A stretch of 64,000 nucleotides of DNA from positions 124,001 through 188,000 of the forward strand of contig CAYYJR010000004.1 of NCBI GenBank assembly GCA_964472305.1, written 5' to 3'. Positions within the stretch are counted from its first letter, which is position 1; each line of letters starts with the position of its first letter. Shown here piece after piece: positions 26,494-35,379 of the stretch. The notes below the pieces were generated by a model that ran no database searches, had not been told where the DNA came from, and saw only the letters and a program-made list of their open reading frames with translations. The stretch comes from CAYYJR01 sp964472305. Lineage in GTDB: Bacteria; Armatimonadota; Hebobacteria; CAIYQO01. The position numbers were made by a program, and so were the translations under genes.

Positions 26494-27552
26494 ATGGCGG
26501 ATGAGATGCATAACGACAATATCGCCGAAATCGCCGCGACGCGTCGATCGCCGGTGAAGACCGCGCTACTCATCAGCGCGTTGGTTCTGCTGTTGGCGGC
26601 AGGCGGCGGCGCCTTCTGCGGATATCGTTTGCTCTACCTGCCGATTCCCTTCGCCCAGCCGCGTACCTTCGTCGTCGAACGCCATGCCACGTTGGGCCAG
26701 GTGGCGCGCATATTGCAGCGTGAAGGCTTTATTCCCAGCGGCTTTGCGTTGCGTGTTTATGCCCGGTTGAGCGGCAACGCAAATATGCTGAAGGCGGGGG
26801 AGTACGAGGTGGAGAGCGGGTTGCGGCCTATCGACATCCTTGACTTGCTGAACTCCGGCCGTGTCAAGTCCTACTGGCTGACCATTCCGGAAGGCAAGTG
26901 GGTCAACGAAATCGATCCGCTACTCGCGACGCACTGGCCACGGCAACAGGCAGCGTTTCGCGCACTGGCAAGCCAGCCGGGCTATTGGCAGCAGAAGGTG
27001 CCCTTCCCACTCCCGGTGAATTCGTTAGAAGGCTACCTCTTCCCGGATACCTATCTGTTGGGCAAAGACAGCAGCGCCCAGCAGATCGTCGCCGCCTTGC
27101 TGGACGGCTTCACACGCCGGTGTTACGCCGAGTATACCGCACGTCCGCCACGCGACGGGCGCACGCTGGCCGAGGTGGTGACGCTGGCCTCACTGGTGGA
27201 AGCGGAAGCGAAGGTCGATGCGGAACGTCCGATCATTGCCGGTGTGTATATGAATCGGCTGCGCCGGGGAATGCGCCTGCAATGCGATGCCACCGTGCTG
27301 TATGCGCATCGCCAACGGCTGACGCGCGTGCTGTACCGTGACCTGGAGATCGATTCACCGTATAATACATATCGATATCCCGGCTTGCCGGCCGGCCCGA
27401 TATGCAATCCGGGACTGCGCTCTTTCTCCGCCGCGCTGCACCCGGCGGACGTTTCGTACCTGTATTACGTGGCGCGCGGCGACGGCACGCATATTTTCAG
27501 CCATACACAGGCAGAACATGAAGCGGCGATTCGACAGGTGCGTGGGAAATAA
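26494..27552 (+). CDS. mltG: Endolytic murein transglycosylase
   Basis: 352 residues. A cytoplasmic start and one transmembrane helix (ISALVLLLAAGGGAFCGY) are followed by a LysM-like part and the YceG domain. EGYLFPDTY, LASLVEAEAKVDAERPIIAGVYMNRL (first Glu catalytic, read in shorter pieces: LASLVEAEA) and SPYNTYRYPGLPAGPICNPG are hallmarks. MltG cuts newly made glycan strands at the inner membrane and sets their length. It starts immediately after the ruvX stop and lies 2 bases from the PASTA gene. Confidence 0.92.
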   Translation: MADEMHNDNIAEIAATRRSPVKTALLISALVLLLAAGGGAFCGYRLLYLPIPFAQPRTFVVERHATLGQVARILQREGFIPSGFALRVYARLSGNANMLKAGEYEVESGLRPIDILDLLNSGRVKSYWLTIPEGKWVNEIDPLLATHWPRQQAAFRALASQPGYWQQKVPFPLPVNSLEGYLFPDTYLLGKDSSAQQIVAALLDGFTRRCYAEYTARPPRDGRTLAEVVTLASLVEAEAKVDAERPIIAGVYMNRLRRGMRLQCDATVLYAHRQRLTRVLYRDLEIDSPYNTYRYPGLPAGPICNPGLRSFSAALHPADVSYLYYVARGDGTHIFSHTQAEHEAAIRQVRGK

Positions 27553-27554
27553 CG

Positions 27555-28373
27555 ATGACAAAACGAGGGCGAGGACGAGATCAGGTTCACCAGGCAGCCT
27601 GGGGGGAGTCGTATCCCCACCCCTTCATCAGTTGCCTGATGCCCGGCATTGCCACACTCGCGGTGGTGGCGGCGCTGCTGGTGGGCTTTCAACTATGGCA
27701 GATGTCGCTGCCGGGTACGACAAAGATTCCCTCCGTGGTGGGAATGCCGGTTGAGGACGCCAAAAACGAGCTCTACCGCGCCAACCTGAACGTGGAAATC
27801 GCCGGTCACCAGGTTGCCAGCGAAGAGGTGCCCGCCGGCGCCGTGCTCTCCATGGATCCCGAGCCGCCCCGCGATGTGAAAGTCGGACGCATAGTGCGCC
27901 TGGTCGTCAGTTCCGGTTCGGCCTTCACCAAAGTGCCGGATGTACGCGAGCTGTCGCAATCGGTGGCACGCGCGCGGCTCACCGCCGCGGAGTTAGTGAT
28001 CGCCGACGAACAGTATGTTTTCAACAGCAGTATTCCATACGATCGAATTATCAGCATTCTGCCCAAACCGGGCACCCGTCTCGCGCGCATGAGCACGGTG
28101 GCGTTGACCATCAGCAAAGGGAAAAAGTCCGCCCAGCCGCGAGACGAAGACGGCGCGCCGATTCACAGTACCGTCCTCACCGTCGACCTGCCAAGTGACG
28201 GCGCGGAACGCGCCGACGTGCGGATCGACATCACCGATGATGACGGCACGCGCACCATCCTGCAAGAACCGCGCAACGCCGGCGAAACCCTGGTGCAAAG
28301 CGTGCAGGGGAACGGCGATACCACGGTGGAAGTCTATTACGGTGACCGCAAAGTGCTGACACGGACGTTCTAA
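27555..28373 (+). CDS. Membrane-anchored PASTA-domain protein
   Basis: 272 residues. One transmembrane helix (about 30-50, GIATLAVVAALLVGFQLW) is followed by two PASTA domains (about 55-118, with IPSVVGMPVEDAKNEL, and 122-190, with VPDVRELSQSVARARL) and a non-PASTA C-terminal domain. PASTA domains bind peptidoglycan fragments and usually belong to Ser/Thr kinases or penicillin-binding proteins; no kinase or transpeptidase is attached here. Its place after mltG suggests a role in cell-wall synthesis. ATG 27555 is 2 bases after the mltG stop. Confidence 0.86.
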   Translation: MTKRGRGRDQVHQAAWGESYPHPFISCLMPGIATLAVVAALLVGFQLWQMSLPGTTKIPSVVGMPVEDAKNELYRANLNVEIAGHQVASEEVPAGAVLSMDPEPPRDVKVGRIVRLVVSSGSAFTKVPDVRELSQSVARARLTAAELVIADEQYVFNSSIPYDRIISILPKPGTRLARMSTVALTISKGKKSAQPRDEDGAPIHSTVLTVDLPSDGAERADVRIDITDDDGTRTILQEPRNAGETLVQSVQGNGDTTVEVYYGDRKVLTRTF

Positions 28374-28473
28374 CCGCAGTCACGAAATGTAGTCGCGTCT
28401 TCGCGACCAAACAGCGCAATCACCGGCGAATGGCCGTGTCACGCCTGTTTTGATGAAATGGGGATATCCTGCC

Positions 28474-30057
28474 ATGATCACCCTCCCTCCTCTGTTTGAT
28501 GCGGTCAATTGCCTGGGCGGCGGGGCAGCGGAATGCGCTGATTTCCTCACCGCGGCGGATGTACTGACCCACCTGAACCGGTTGGAGATTTCACGCGCGC
28601 TGGTATGGCACATTGCCGGACGCGACGTGCACCCGCAATATGGCAACCAGCAGTTGCTCGCGGAAATCGATAACACCCCGGACGCGGCGGAGCGACTGAT
28701 TCCGGCGTTCGTGGTCACCCCCACGCTCCTGTATGATGAAGCCGCGAAACGCGGGCTGCTGGAAACGATGGCGACGCGTCAGGTGCGCGCGCTGTGGTGT
28801 TTCCCCACCGGATGGAACTGGCGGTTAAGCATGCTGGCCCCGTTGTTCCACGAAATGGCAACCCTACACCCGGCGCTCTTCCTCAATTGTCATCAGTCCT
28901 TCGATCACGCCGACGTGCTGGCCTTCGCCGGCGAATTCCCCGACGTGCCGATTGTCTACACACAGGCAATGTGGCCGCACCTGGCGGCGATGCTGGACCT
29001 GCTGCGCCGGCGTCCGAACATTGGCCTCGATATCTCCTCGATACACACCACCAACTCTATCGAGCTGATCGCGCGCCACTTCGGTCCCGAACGGCTGTAT
29101 TTCGGAACGGGACCGCAGGCGATGAACGGCGCCGCCATCGCCGCGCTGGCCACTGCGCAGATCAGCGACGACACCCGCGCCCGCATCGCGCACGGCAATC
29201 TGGACCGCATTCTCGGCCTGGATGCCACACCCCCCGCCATCCCCGCGCCGACGCCCGCGCCATTGTGGCAGCGGCTGCGCCACGCCGAGCATCTGGGGGT
29301 GGAGATCATCGATGCCCACGCACACCTCGGCCCCTTCGGCACCTGGGTGATGGATTGCGGCGACGCGGAGGCGCAGGCTGAGCAGGCGGAACGCTGGATG
29401 GAGCGTTCGGGCGTGACAATGATGATCGTGTCCGGCGCCGAGGCACTGTTAAGCGAAGCGGTGGAGGGCAACCGATTGCTGGAGGAGCGCCTTGCGCACC
29501 GCGCCGGCTTCCGCGGCTACGTGGTATTTAATCCGCTGTATGCCGACGGCTTGCTGCCGCGTTTTGACGACTACTTTTCACGCTCCTTCTTCGTAGGGTT
29601 TAAACTGCTCAACGATTACTGGCGCATCCCCGTCACCGATCCACGCTTCATTCCGGTGTGGGAATACGCCAACGCGCATCGGTTGCCGATCCTGCTGCAC
29701 ACCTGGGATGGTGGCTACGATGCGCCGGGCATGTTGCGCGACATCGTGCCTGCTTACCCCGACGCCGCGTTCCTGCTCGGTCACTCAGGCTCCGGCGACC
29801 GTCCGGTGGCGGAAGAGTTGGCGCTCGCTCACCCCAACGTCTATCTGGAATGGTGCGGCAGCTTCTGCACGCGCCGGCGCTGGGAGACAACACTGGCGCG
29901 CATCGGCAACCGGCAGATCGTCTTCGGCACTGACGGCATGGCCCACAACCCTGCCTGGGAGCTGGGCCGCCTGCTGTCAATCGACGCGCCGGAATCGGTG
30001 CTGCTCCCCATTCTCGCCGACAACATGCGCGGCGTCCTGGCACGAAAGCGATCATAG
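28474..30057 (+). CDS. Tandem amidohydrolase (two TIM barrels, first one without HxH)
   Basis: 527 residues made of two amidohydrolase-2 barrels in a row. The first begins FDAVNCLG where active enzymes have D-x-H-x-H, so both metal His residues are missing; it ends near residue 255. The second starts at IIDAHAHLGPFGTW (H282, H284), continues with ILLHTWDGG and LLGHSGSGD, and closes with IVFGTDGMAHN, so its metal site is complete. Such enzymes hydrolyse or decarboxylate small ring compounds. ATG 28474 is used; ATG 28453 is also possible. The arrangement suggests duplication followed by loss of activity in the N-terminal copy. Confidence 0.82.
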   Translation: MITLPPLFDAVNCLGGGAAECADFLTAADVLTHLNRLEISRALVWHIAGRDVHPQYGNQQLLAEIDNTPDAAERLIPAFVVTPTLLYDEAAKRGLLETMATRQVRALWCFPTGWNWRLSMLAPLFHEMATLHPALFLNCHQSFDHADVLAFAGEFPDVPIVYTQAMWPHLAAMLDLLRRRPNIGLDISSIHTTNSIELIARHFGPERLYFGTGPQAMNGAAIAALATAQISDDTRARIAHGNLDRILGLDATPPAIPAPTPAPLWQRLRHAEHLGVEIIDAHAHLGPFGTWVMDCGDAEAQAEQAERWMERSGVTMMIVSGAEALLSEAVEGNRLLEERLAHRAGFRGYVVFNPLYADGLLPRFDDYFSRSFFVGFKLLNDYWRIPVTDPRFIPVWEYANAHRLPILLHTWDGGYDAPGMLRDIVPAYPDAAFLLGHSGSGDRPVAEELALAHPNVYLEWCGSFCTRRRWETTLARIGNRQIVFGTDGMAHNPAWELGRLLSIDAPESVLLPILADNMRGVLARKRS

Positions 30058-30198
30058 CGCTCGGTGCGGCGCGGGAAGCTCCTCGATGTCGCTGGCACCG
30101 GTTTGGCACAGACGCCACGTGCGTGATTTCGACTCGCCATTCACGTAACCGAGACGACGTTAAGCACCGCCCACGTCCTCGCGGTCGGCGTTTCTCTA

Positions 30199-30228
30199 TT
30201 GTCCGGCCGCCGGGGGATTTGCTATACT
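30199..30228 (+). promoter_or_regulatory. Promoter giving a probably leaderless mRNA
   Basis: TTGTCC (30199-30204), 18-base spacer, TATACT (30223-30228). Only 7 bases separate the minus-10 from the ATG at 30236, so transcription would start at or next to it. The bases between, CCTCTTC, contain no ribosome binding site. Confidence 0.6.
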
Positions 30229-30235
30229 CCTCTTC

Positions 30236-31897
30236 ATGAGTGCAAGTGCTCTGATACCGGTGTTACCCATCTCCGGCCTGTGGCAACTCGCGTCCGAGAC
30301 GAACGGTTATGTCTTGATGCGCAATGGGCGCAGCCTCCTGATCGATTGCCCAACGGTCGATGCCCACCGGACATTGCGACGGGCCGGCATCCCCGAGCCG
30401 GTCGCCGTGCTGCATACCCAGGTGCAGGAAGAGCACTGCCGCGAATGGGCGGCATTTCCGCAAGTTCCCGTATACGTCAGCGCTGCAAGCCAGGCGGTCG
30501 CGACGCTGTCCGAAGAGTTTTTCACCGACAGCGCCACCGTGTGGCCGCCATCACGTGAGTGGGATATGCGCGGGGAAGAAAAATACGGTATTGCCGGCTG
30601 CCTGACCGAGCGGCCACCGGTGAAGCCGTTGCCGGTCGCCGACGTATTGATGCCCGGACAGGCGTTCAACTGGGAAGGAGAAACACTGGAGGTGGTCGCG
30701 CTTCCCGGCTCCGGCAAGCGCGCGATCGGCTTGTACTGGCGCGAGACCGGCGTGCTGTTTTCCGGCGACCTGCTGCGTGCCGGCGGTTACCTGGTCAACC
30801 TGTATGACCTGGAGCGCAGCTACGGCATTCTCACCGGCTACGAGCAACTGCACCATTCCCTTGATGCCGCCCTCCTCTTGCGTCCGAAACTGCTCTTACC
30901 CACCACCGGCCCGATTATCGATGATCCGGTTGGAGATATCGCCGCACTGCGCGAACGGCTGGCCTGGTTACAGCATCCACCGCTCCGCAAAGCGGAAGTG
31001 CGCTGGGGCGACTGTCCCCCACCCCGCCGCATCTTCGGACGCTACCTCGAGCGGGCCGACGGCCTGTACCAAAACACCGAATCCGGCAACGTCGTGCTCT
31101 ATGTCGATGCGGCTGGCCGCGGTTTGCTGATTGACCCCGATCCTTGCGTGTGGAAGAGTTGGGAGGAAAATTGCACGGAGATGCACGCCCAACTCGACCA
31201 GTTGGAGCACGAGACCGGATTGCGCCGGATTGAATACGCCCTCATCACCCACCCGCACGGCGACCATCTCCAGTATTGCGACCTGCTGCGCGAGCGATAT
31301 GCCACGGAAATCCTCGCCACTCCCGACGTCGCCGCTTTGATGGAACGGCCTCGTGACTACGGCTATCCAGGCCTGGTCGATTGGTACGGATTTCCCTTTA
31401 CCGCCACACGTGTCGACCGCCGCATTGCCTACGAGCAAGTGTTCCAATGGCACGATACACCGGTGACGCCTCTCCATACACCGGGCCATAGTTACGTGCA
31501 CGCGGGATTCTTCATTCCCTGGCATGACCTGCGCACGGTCTGCGGCGGTGACACGATACAATATTCGGGCGGATCGATCAGCGCCACGCTGCCCGTGCTC
31601 TATAACGACACCGCCTGGCCTGATCGCAGCCCCCTGGCCACCTATCGTCGCCTGGCCGCATTGCGTCCCACACTGCTGCTCGGCGGGCATGGTCATTGCT
31701 TCCGGGTACAAGACCAGGCTATCTGGAGCGCATTTATCGCGGTGACCGAAGAAGCCATACGCCTGGCAACGGCGATGGTGCACGACGGCGACCTGGCACA
31801 CGCCATGACGCCCCCGGACTTCAACGCCAAACGACCGGCGCAATGCCTCACGCCCGGCGGCGGAACGCGTCCGGCGACAGAACGGTTGGGATCATAA
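30236..31897 (+). CDS. Tandem metallo-beta-lactamase-fold protein, first domain degenerate
   Basis: 553 residues with two MBL domains. In the first (about 10-250) the T-H-x-H-x-D-H motif has become T61-Q-V-Q-E-E-H67: two His and the Asp are lost, although FSGDLL keeps its Asp. In the second (about 262-540) the motif is intact, LITHPHGDH (H339, H341, D343, H344), with TPGHSYVHAG, GGDT and GGHGHCF as further metal residues. The closest functional classes are glyoxalase II-like or flavodiiron-like hydrolases; the substrate is unknown. The fusion layout matches the tandem amidohydrolase just upstream in having a dead first half. No signal peptide. Confidence 0.82.
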   Translation: MSASALIPVLPISGLWQLASETNGYVLMRNGRSLLIDCPTVDAHRTLRRAGIPEPVAVLHTQVQEEHCREWAAFPQVPVYVSAASQAVATLSEEFFTDSATVWPPSREWDMRGEEKYGIAGCLTERPPVKPLPVADVLMPGQAFNWEGETLEVVALPGSGKRAIGLYWRETGVLFSGDLLRAGGYLVNLYDLERSYGILTGYEQLHHSLDAALLLRPKLLLPTTGPIIDDPVGDIAALRERLAWLQHPPLRKAEVRWGDCPPPRRIFGRYLERADGLYQNTESGNVVLYVDAAGRGLLIDPDPCVWKSWEENCTEMHAQLDQLEHETGLRRIEYALITHPHGDHLQYCDLLRERYATEILATPDVAALMERPRDYGYPGLVDWYGFPFTATRVDRRIAYEQVFQWHDTPVTPLHTPGHSYVHAGFFIPWHDLRTVCGGDTIQYSGGSISATLPVLYNDTAWPDRSPLATYRRLAALRPTLLLGGHGHCFRVQDQAIWSAFIAVTEEAIRLATAMVHDGDLAHAMTPPDFNAKRPAQCLTPGGGTRPATERLGS

Positions 31898-31990
31898 CCG
31901 GGGCAACGGACCACATGGGGCATATTGCGCAGGACGACGTGACCTATTCGTATCCCGGCCAAACTGAATGCTTCCACATCGCGATTTCCA

Positions 31991-32018
31991 TTGACAGCCC
32001 CTTTCAAGCTGGTATAAT
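31991..32018 (+). promoter_or_regulatory. Consensus sigma-70-type promoter with a long leader
   Basis: TTGACA (31991-31996), 16-base spacer, TATAAT (32013-32018): both boxes perfect. Transcription near 32025 would leave about 265 untranslated bases before the DUF3352 gene at 32291. The 393-base interval 31898-32290 holds no gene that I trust; the leader contains the inverted repeat at 32195-32236. Confidence 0.75.
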
Positions 32019-32194
32019 GCAATAGGGTAAGCGTTTCCGATAGGCAGACAACCGGATCGCCGATGGAGAGCAGCGCATGTCATGCCTCAATTGCGCATTT
32101 CGACGACTCGCCATTGCCTCGCCCACATCGTTATACTTGCCTTGCGATTTACCTGCTCTTGTGCAATGCGGCCATCCGCGGTTTCGATTTTCGT

Positions 32195-32236
32195 GTTGCA
32201 CAGTCACCCCGTTGGTGACGAAACGTGGAGTGCAAC
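32195..32236 (+). repeat. Nested inverted repeat in the leader (GTTGCAC...GTGCAAC)
   Basis: Outer arms 32195-32201 and 32230-32236 (7 bp) enclose inner arms 32203-32208 and 32214-32219 (6 bp, GTCACC/GGTGAC). The outer arms repeat the GTGCAAC core of the hairpin at 3260-3297. It lies about 40 bases before the CGGAGGT ribosome binding site and could influence translation. Confidence 0.45.
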
Positions 32237-32290
32237 CCATAAAATACATCTACACCTGTTGCACCAGAATTGCTCCCGGAGGTAATACGG

Positions 32291-34285
32291 ATGTTAGTAC
32301 GACCCTGTCACCAATCCCGCGCACGCTGCGACATCGGAGCGCGCCTCGCCATGGTGCTGCTTGCCATCGGTCTTTTCGCCGTCATCACGGTCGGTAAACT
32401 GAATGCGCAAGCGCCGGCGACGATGTATTCGATGGTTCCCAAGAGCGCTGTCGCTTTCACCGTGGTGGATGCGCAGTGGCTCTGGAAATCCATCACCTAT
32501 TACGGGAAGTACCCCGAGTTTGGGGACGCGCTCCGTAAAATGGACGACGAATTTGGCTTTTCCGTGGAAAAGGATATCATCCCCTGGGCTGGCGACGTGG
32601 CGATCATGCTGCTACCCGATGACAAGAAGACGCCGCGCGGATTGGCATTGGTGCAGATCAAGGATCCCGTGGCGTTTCTGGCATCGGGTCTGAAACTGAA
32701 AAACGCAATCACGGCAAAATCGAAACTTACCTGGACCACGACCAAATATCAGGATATCGAGTTACAGCAGGCAACGCTTCAGCAACAGCAACTTACCACC
32801 GGCTTGTATCAGAACTGGCTCATCTTCGGGATTGGCGAGAACGTAGTGCAAAACGCCATTGACGTATGGATGGGAAAGAGTCCGAACGTGCTGGACGATG
32901 CCCGCTGGAAGCAGGCGTTCACCCGGTTACCCGCTATGCCCCACTTCTTCGTCAGCGCCAACATGGGCGACATTATGTCGATGATTCCGCAAGGCGCGGC
33001 AAATCCCGTGGGGATGACCGGATTCACTGAATACACGAAATACACGACGCTGATGACACTCACAGAAACCGACCGGGGGAATCGCCTCAGCCAGGTCACC
33101 TATACCGATTCCGCAAAACTGCAGCAGCTCTGGAAAGAAATTGGCGCCGAACTGACGCCGGTCACGGGTGACGTGCTGGCGCAACTGCCGGACGGTACCT
33201 GCGCGGCGATCCTCTTTTCGTCTCCGGAGGTGTTCTGGAAACTATACACGAAGGTGCTGCCCGAAATGATGCCGAGCGAGGAAGCGAAAGGCACCATGAC
33301 GATGGTGATGGCCGCCGCCACGCCGTTCGCGCAGGCCTTGAGCGCGATGAAGGACAACAGCGTGATCGCCGTGCATTACAGCGAAAAGAAAGGCTTTGGC
33401 GTCTCGTTGTTCGGGAAAGCGACAGATGAGCCAGCGGCTAACGATGCGGCGGCGCAATTATCGAACGCGTTCACCAAGCTGGGCGCGCCGGTAGTCAAAT
33501 CGAGCGTCTATTTCAAAATCGGCGAAACGCCGCTGGTCGACAACCCGATGTTTCAGCTCCATCCCTGCTGGACCACACAAGGACCCTGGATGAAACTGAC
33601 CACGAACAAGCAATGGACCTTCACCGGGAAAGCGCCGCTGGTGCTGCCGGAGGAGGCGCGGGGATCGCAAATGGTGTTCGTACTGAACACGCAACCACTC
33701 GTGCCGCTGCTGCAAAAAGCGATGGGGTCACTCAGCGCGGATCAAAACGCGCAGGCGTTACTCCAGGATGCGCACCTCGATACCCTGCAAATCGTGGCCG
33801 CTTCGCGCATCGATGCCGATGGTCAATGTACGGTATCGACGCTCGATATCAATAACGGGAATGTGGTAGCCTTGTCCGCTGCCATGCTCTACCCGGTCTT
33901 CGTAAAAGCGCGGCAGCAAGCATTGCGCGTGACATCGATGAGCAATCTGCGCCAACTGGCGACCGCGGTGTCACTATATGCCCAGGATCACAACGAGACG
34001 CTCCCGCAGTTGACTTCCGCAAAGGATCTCCAGACGGCGCTCGGTGATTTGATCGGCTCGGATTCGATTTTCCTGCATCCTGCCTCGAAGAAGCCGTATG
34101 TTGTCAATACGCGTCTGTCGAAGCGGACGCTGGCCTCCATCGCGCACCCGGAACTGGTGATTATCTTTTATGATCCGGTGCCCGATGCCGCGGGATTTCG
34201 CTGTGCGGCCTTCGTGGACGGGCATGTCGAATATCTTTCGCCGGAAGCCTGGACGAAGATGAAGAGTAAATCAGGGATTCCGTAA
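32291..34285 (+). CDS. DUF3352-like protein fused to a pilin-type C-terminal domain
   Basis: 664 residues. An N-terminal hydrophobic segment (LAMVLLAIGLFAVITVG) indicates export or anchoring. The bulk (about 40-540) resembles DUF3352 proteins, large repetitive beta/alpha proteins of unknown role. The last 120 residues are different: LRQLATAVSLYAQDHNETLP and CAAFVDGHVEYLSPEAW are the conserved post-helix and H-X9-DG-like parts of DUF1559-type pilins, but without their prepilin start. ATG 32291 was chosen because CGGAGGT lies 7 bases before it. A very strong promoter and a terminator bracket the gene, which suggests high expression as a single unit. Confidence 0.75.
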   Translation: MLVRPCHQSRARCDIGARLAMVLLAIGLFAVITVGKLNAQAPATMYSMVPKSAVAFTVVDAQWLWKSITYYGKYPEFGDALRKMDDEFGFSVEKDIIPWAGDVAIMLLPDDKKTPRGLALVQIKDPVAFLASGLKLKNAITAKSKLTWTTTKYQDIELQQATLQQQQLTTGLYQNWLIFGIGENVVQNAIDVWMGKSPNVLDDARWKQAFTRLPAMPHFFVSANMGDIMSMIPQGAANPVGMTGFTEYTKYTTLMTLTETDRGNRLSQVTYTDSAKLQQLWKEIGAELTPVTGDVLAQLPDGTCAAILFSSPEVFWKLYTKVLPEMMPSEEAKGTMTMVMAAATPFAQALSAMKDNSVIAVHYSEKKGFGVSLFGKATDEPAANDAAAQLSNAFTKLGAPVVKSSVYFKIGETPLVDNPMFQLHPCWTTQGPWMKLTTNKQWTFTGKAPLVLPEEARGSQMVFVLNTQPLVPLLQKAMGSLSADQNAQALLQDAHLDTLQIVAASRIDADGQCTVSTLDINNGNVVALSAAMLYPVFVKARQQALRVTSMSNLRQLATAVSLYAQDHNETLPQLTSAKDLQTALGDLIGSDSIFLHPASKKPYVVNTRLSKRTLASIAHPELVIIFYDPVPDAAGFRCAAFVDGHVEYLSPEAWTKMKSKSGIP

Positions 34286-34303
34286 CGACGAAAGAACGCA
34301 ACG

Positions 34304-34336
34304 CGGCCGGGGGGTACTCCCCCGGCCGTATTTTTT
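34304..34336 (+). terminator. Rho-independent terminator
   Basis: Arms 34304-34313 and 34319-34328 form a 10-bp GC stem with a 5-base loop; TTTTTT follows at 34331-34336. It lies 18 bases after the DUF3352 gene and before the end of the convergent mqnP. Confidence 0.9.
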
Positions 34337-34353
34337 AGCAGTCAGTGGGCGCG

Positions 34354-35211
34354 TCAGCGCGGCCACAGCACATCGACGGCAGCACCGAGCAGCAGCAGCA
34401 CGCTGATGACGCCGTTTGCGGTGAAGAATGCGGCGTTGACGCGCGACATATCATGGGGACCGATGACGCGATGCTGGTACACGAGCAGCGCGCCTACCGG
34501 AATGAGCGCCAGGCCATATCCCCAGTGCAATCCGGCCAGCACGCCGAAGGCGATCAGCAGGACAAAGGCGATCAGGTGGAGCAGCGAGGAAACGGTCAGC
34601 GCGGGACCGAGCCCGATCTTCGCCGGCAGCGAGTGCAACCCGGACTGACGGTCAAACTCGACATCCTGACCAGCGTAAATGATGTCGAATCCCGCCGTCC
34701 AGCACAGCACCGCCAGCGTAAGCGCCACCGGCGGCAACGGCAGCGTGCCGGTGAGCGCGATCCACGCGGCGGAAGGCGCGATGCCCAGTGCCAACCCCAG
34801 CACCAGGTGCGAAAAGCGGGTGAAACGCTTGGTAAAGGAATAGCCCCAGACAATGAGCAGTGCCACCGGCGACAGGAACAGCGCCAGCGGGTTGAGCATC
34901 GCCGCCGCCAACACCAGCAATCCCGCGGTAATCAGCGTGAACACCCACGCCTGCGACAGCGACACCAGTCCCGAGGGCAGTGCGCGCCCGCTCGTGCGCG
35001 GATTCCGGCGGTCATATTCCAGATCGATGATGCGGTTGAACGTCATCGCGCTGCTGCGCGCGCCGACCATCGCCACCACCAGCCAGCCCAACTGCCGCCA
35101 CTCCGGCAGCCCCCCCGCCGCCACCAGTGCCGCCGTGAGCGCGAACGGCATCGCGAACAGTGTGTGCTCGAATTTGATCATTTCCAGGATGACGAATAAG
35201 CGACGAAGCAT
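34354..35211 (-). CDS. mqnP: 4-hydroxybenzoate-type polyprenyltransferase of the futalosine pathway
   Basis: 285 residues with eight or nine transmembrane helices and the UbiA fold. Both Asp motifs are present: MTFNRIIDLEYDRRNPRT and DIIYAGQDVEFDRQSG. KFEHTLFAMPFAL, GARSSAMTFNR and SHLVLGLALGIAPSAAWIA are closer to MqnP than to UbiA of ubiquinone synthesis. It attaches the isoprenoid tail to 6-carboxy-5,8-dihydroxynaphthalene or its relative in menaquinone synthesis. The start ATG 35211 (MLRRLFVIL) has GAAGG 8 bases upstream; a longer TTG frame to 35301 lacks one. mqnE and ubiX elsewhere in the window support the pathway. Confidence 0.88.
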   Translation of the reverse strand: MLRRLFVILEMIKFEHTLFAMPFALTAALVAAGGLPEWRQLGWLVVAMVGARSSAMTFNRIIDLEYDRRNPRTSGRALPSGLVSLSQAWVFTLITAGLLVLAAAMLNPLALFLSPVALLIVWGYSFTKRFTRFSHLVLGLALGIAPSAAWIALTGTLPLPPVALTLAVLCWTAGFDIIYAGQDVEFDRQSGLHSLPAKIGLGPALTVSSLLHLIAFVLLIAFGVLAGLHWGYGLALIPVGALLVYQHRVIGPHDMSRVNAAFFTANGVISVLLLLGAAVDVLWPR

Positions 35212-35379
35212 ACGATCAGCCTTCATACGAATAAACTTGGCAGGCATGGAGAATGCGACTTCATAACGTGCCATGCCGAAGGACGGATAAAATAGACGCA
35301 AACCGGACTGTTACGAAAGCAAAAGTGTGTTGACAATTCGTGTCTGTCTTCACGTTTCGCGACGTCTATCCCGCTTCAG

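Noticed and set aside
32019..32110. Possible cyclic-di-GMP riboswitch in the leader of the DUF3352 gene
   Set aside because: Only a short end segment (TAGGCAG...CCGATGG) resembles the motif; the conserved core is missing.
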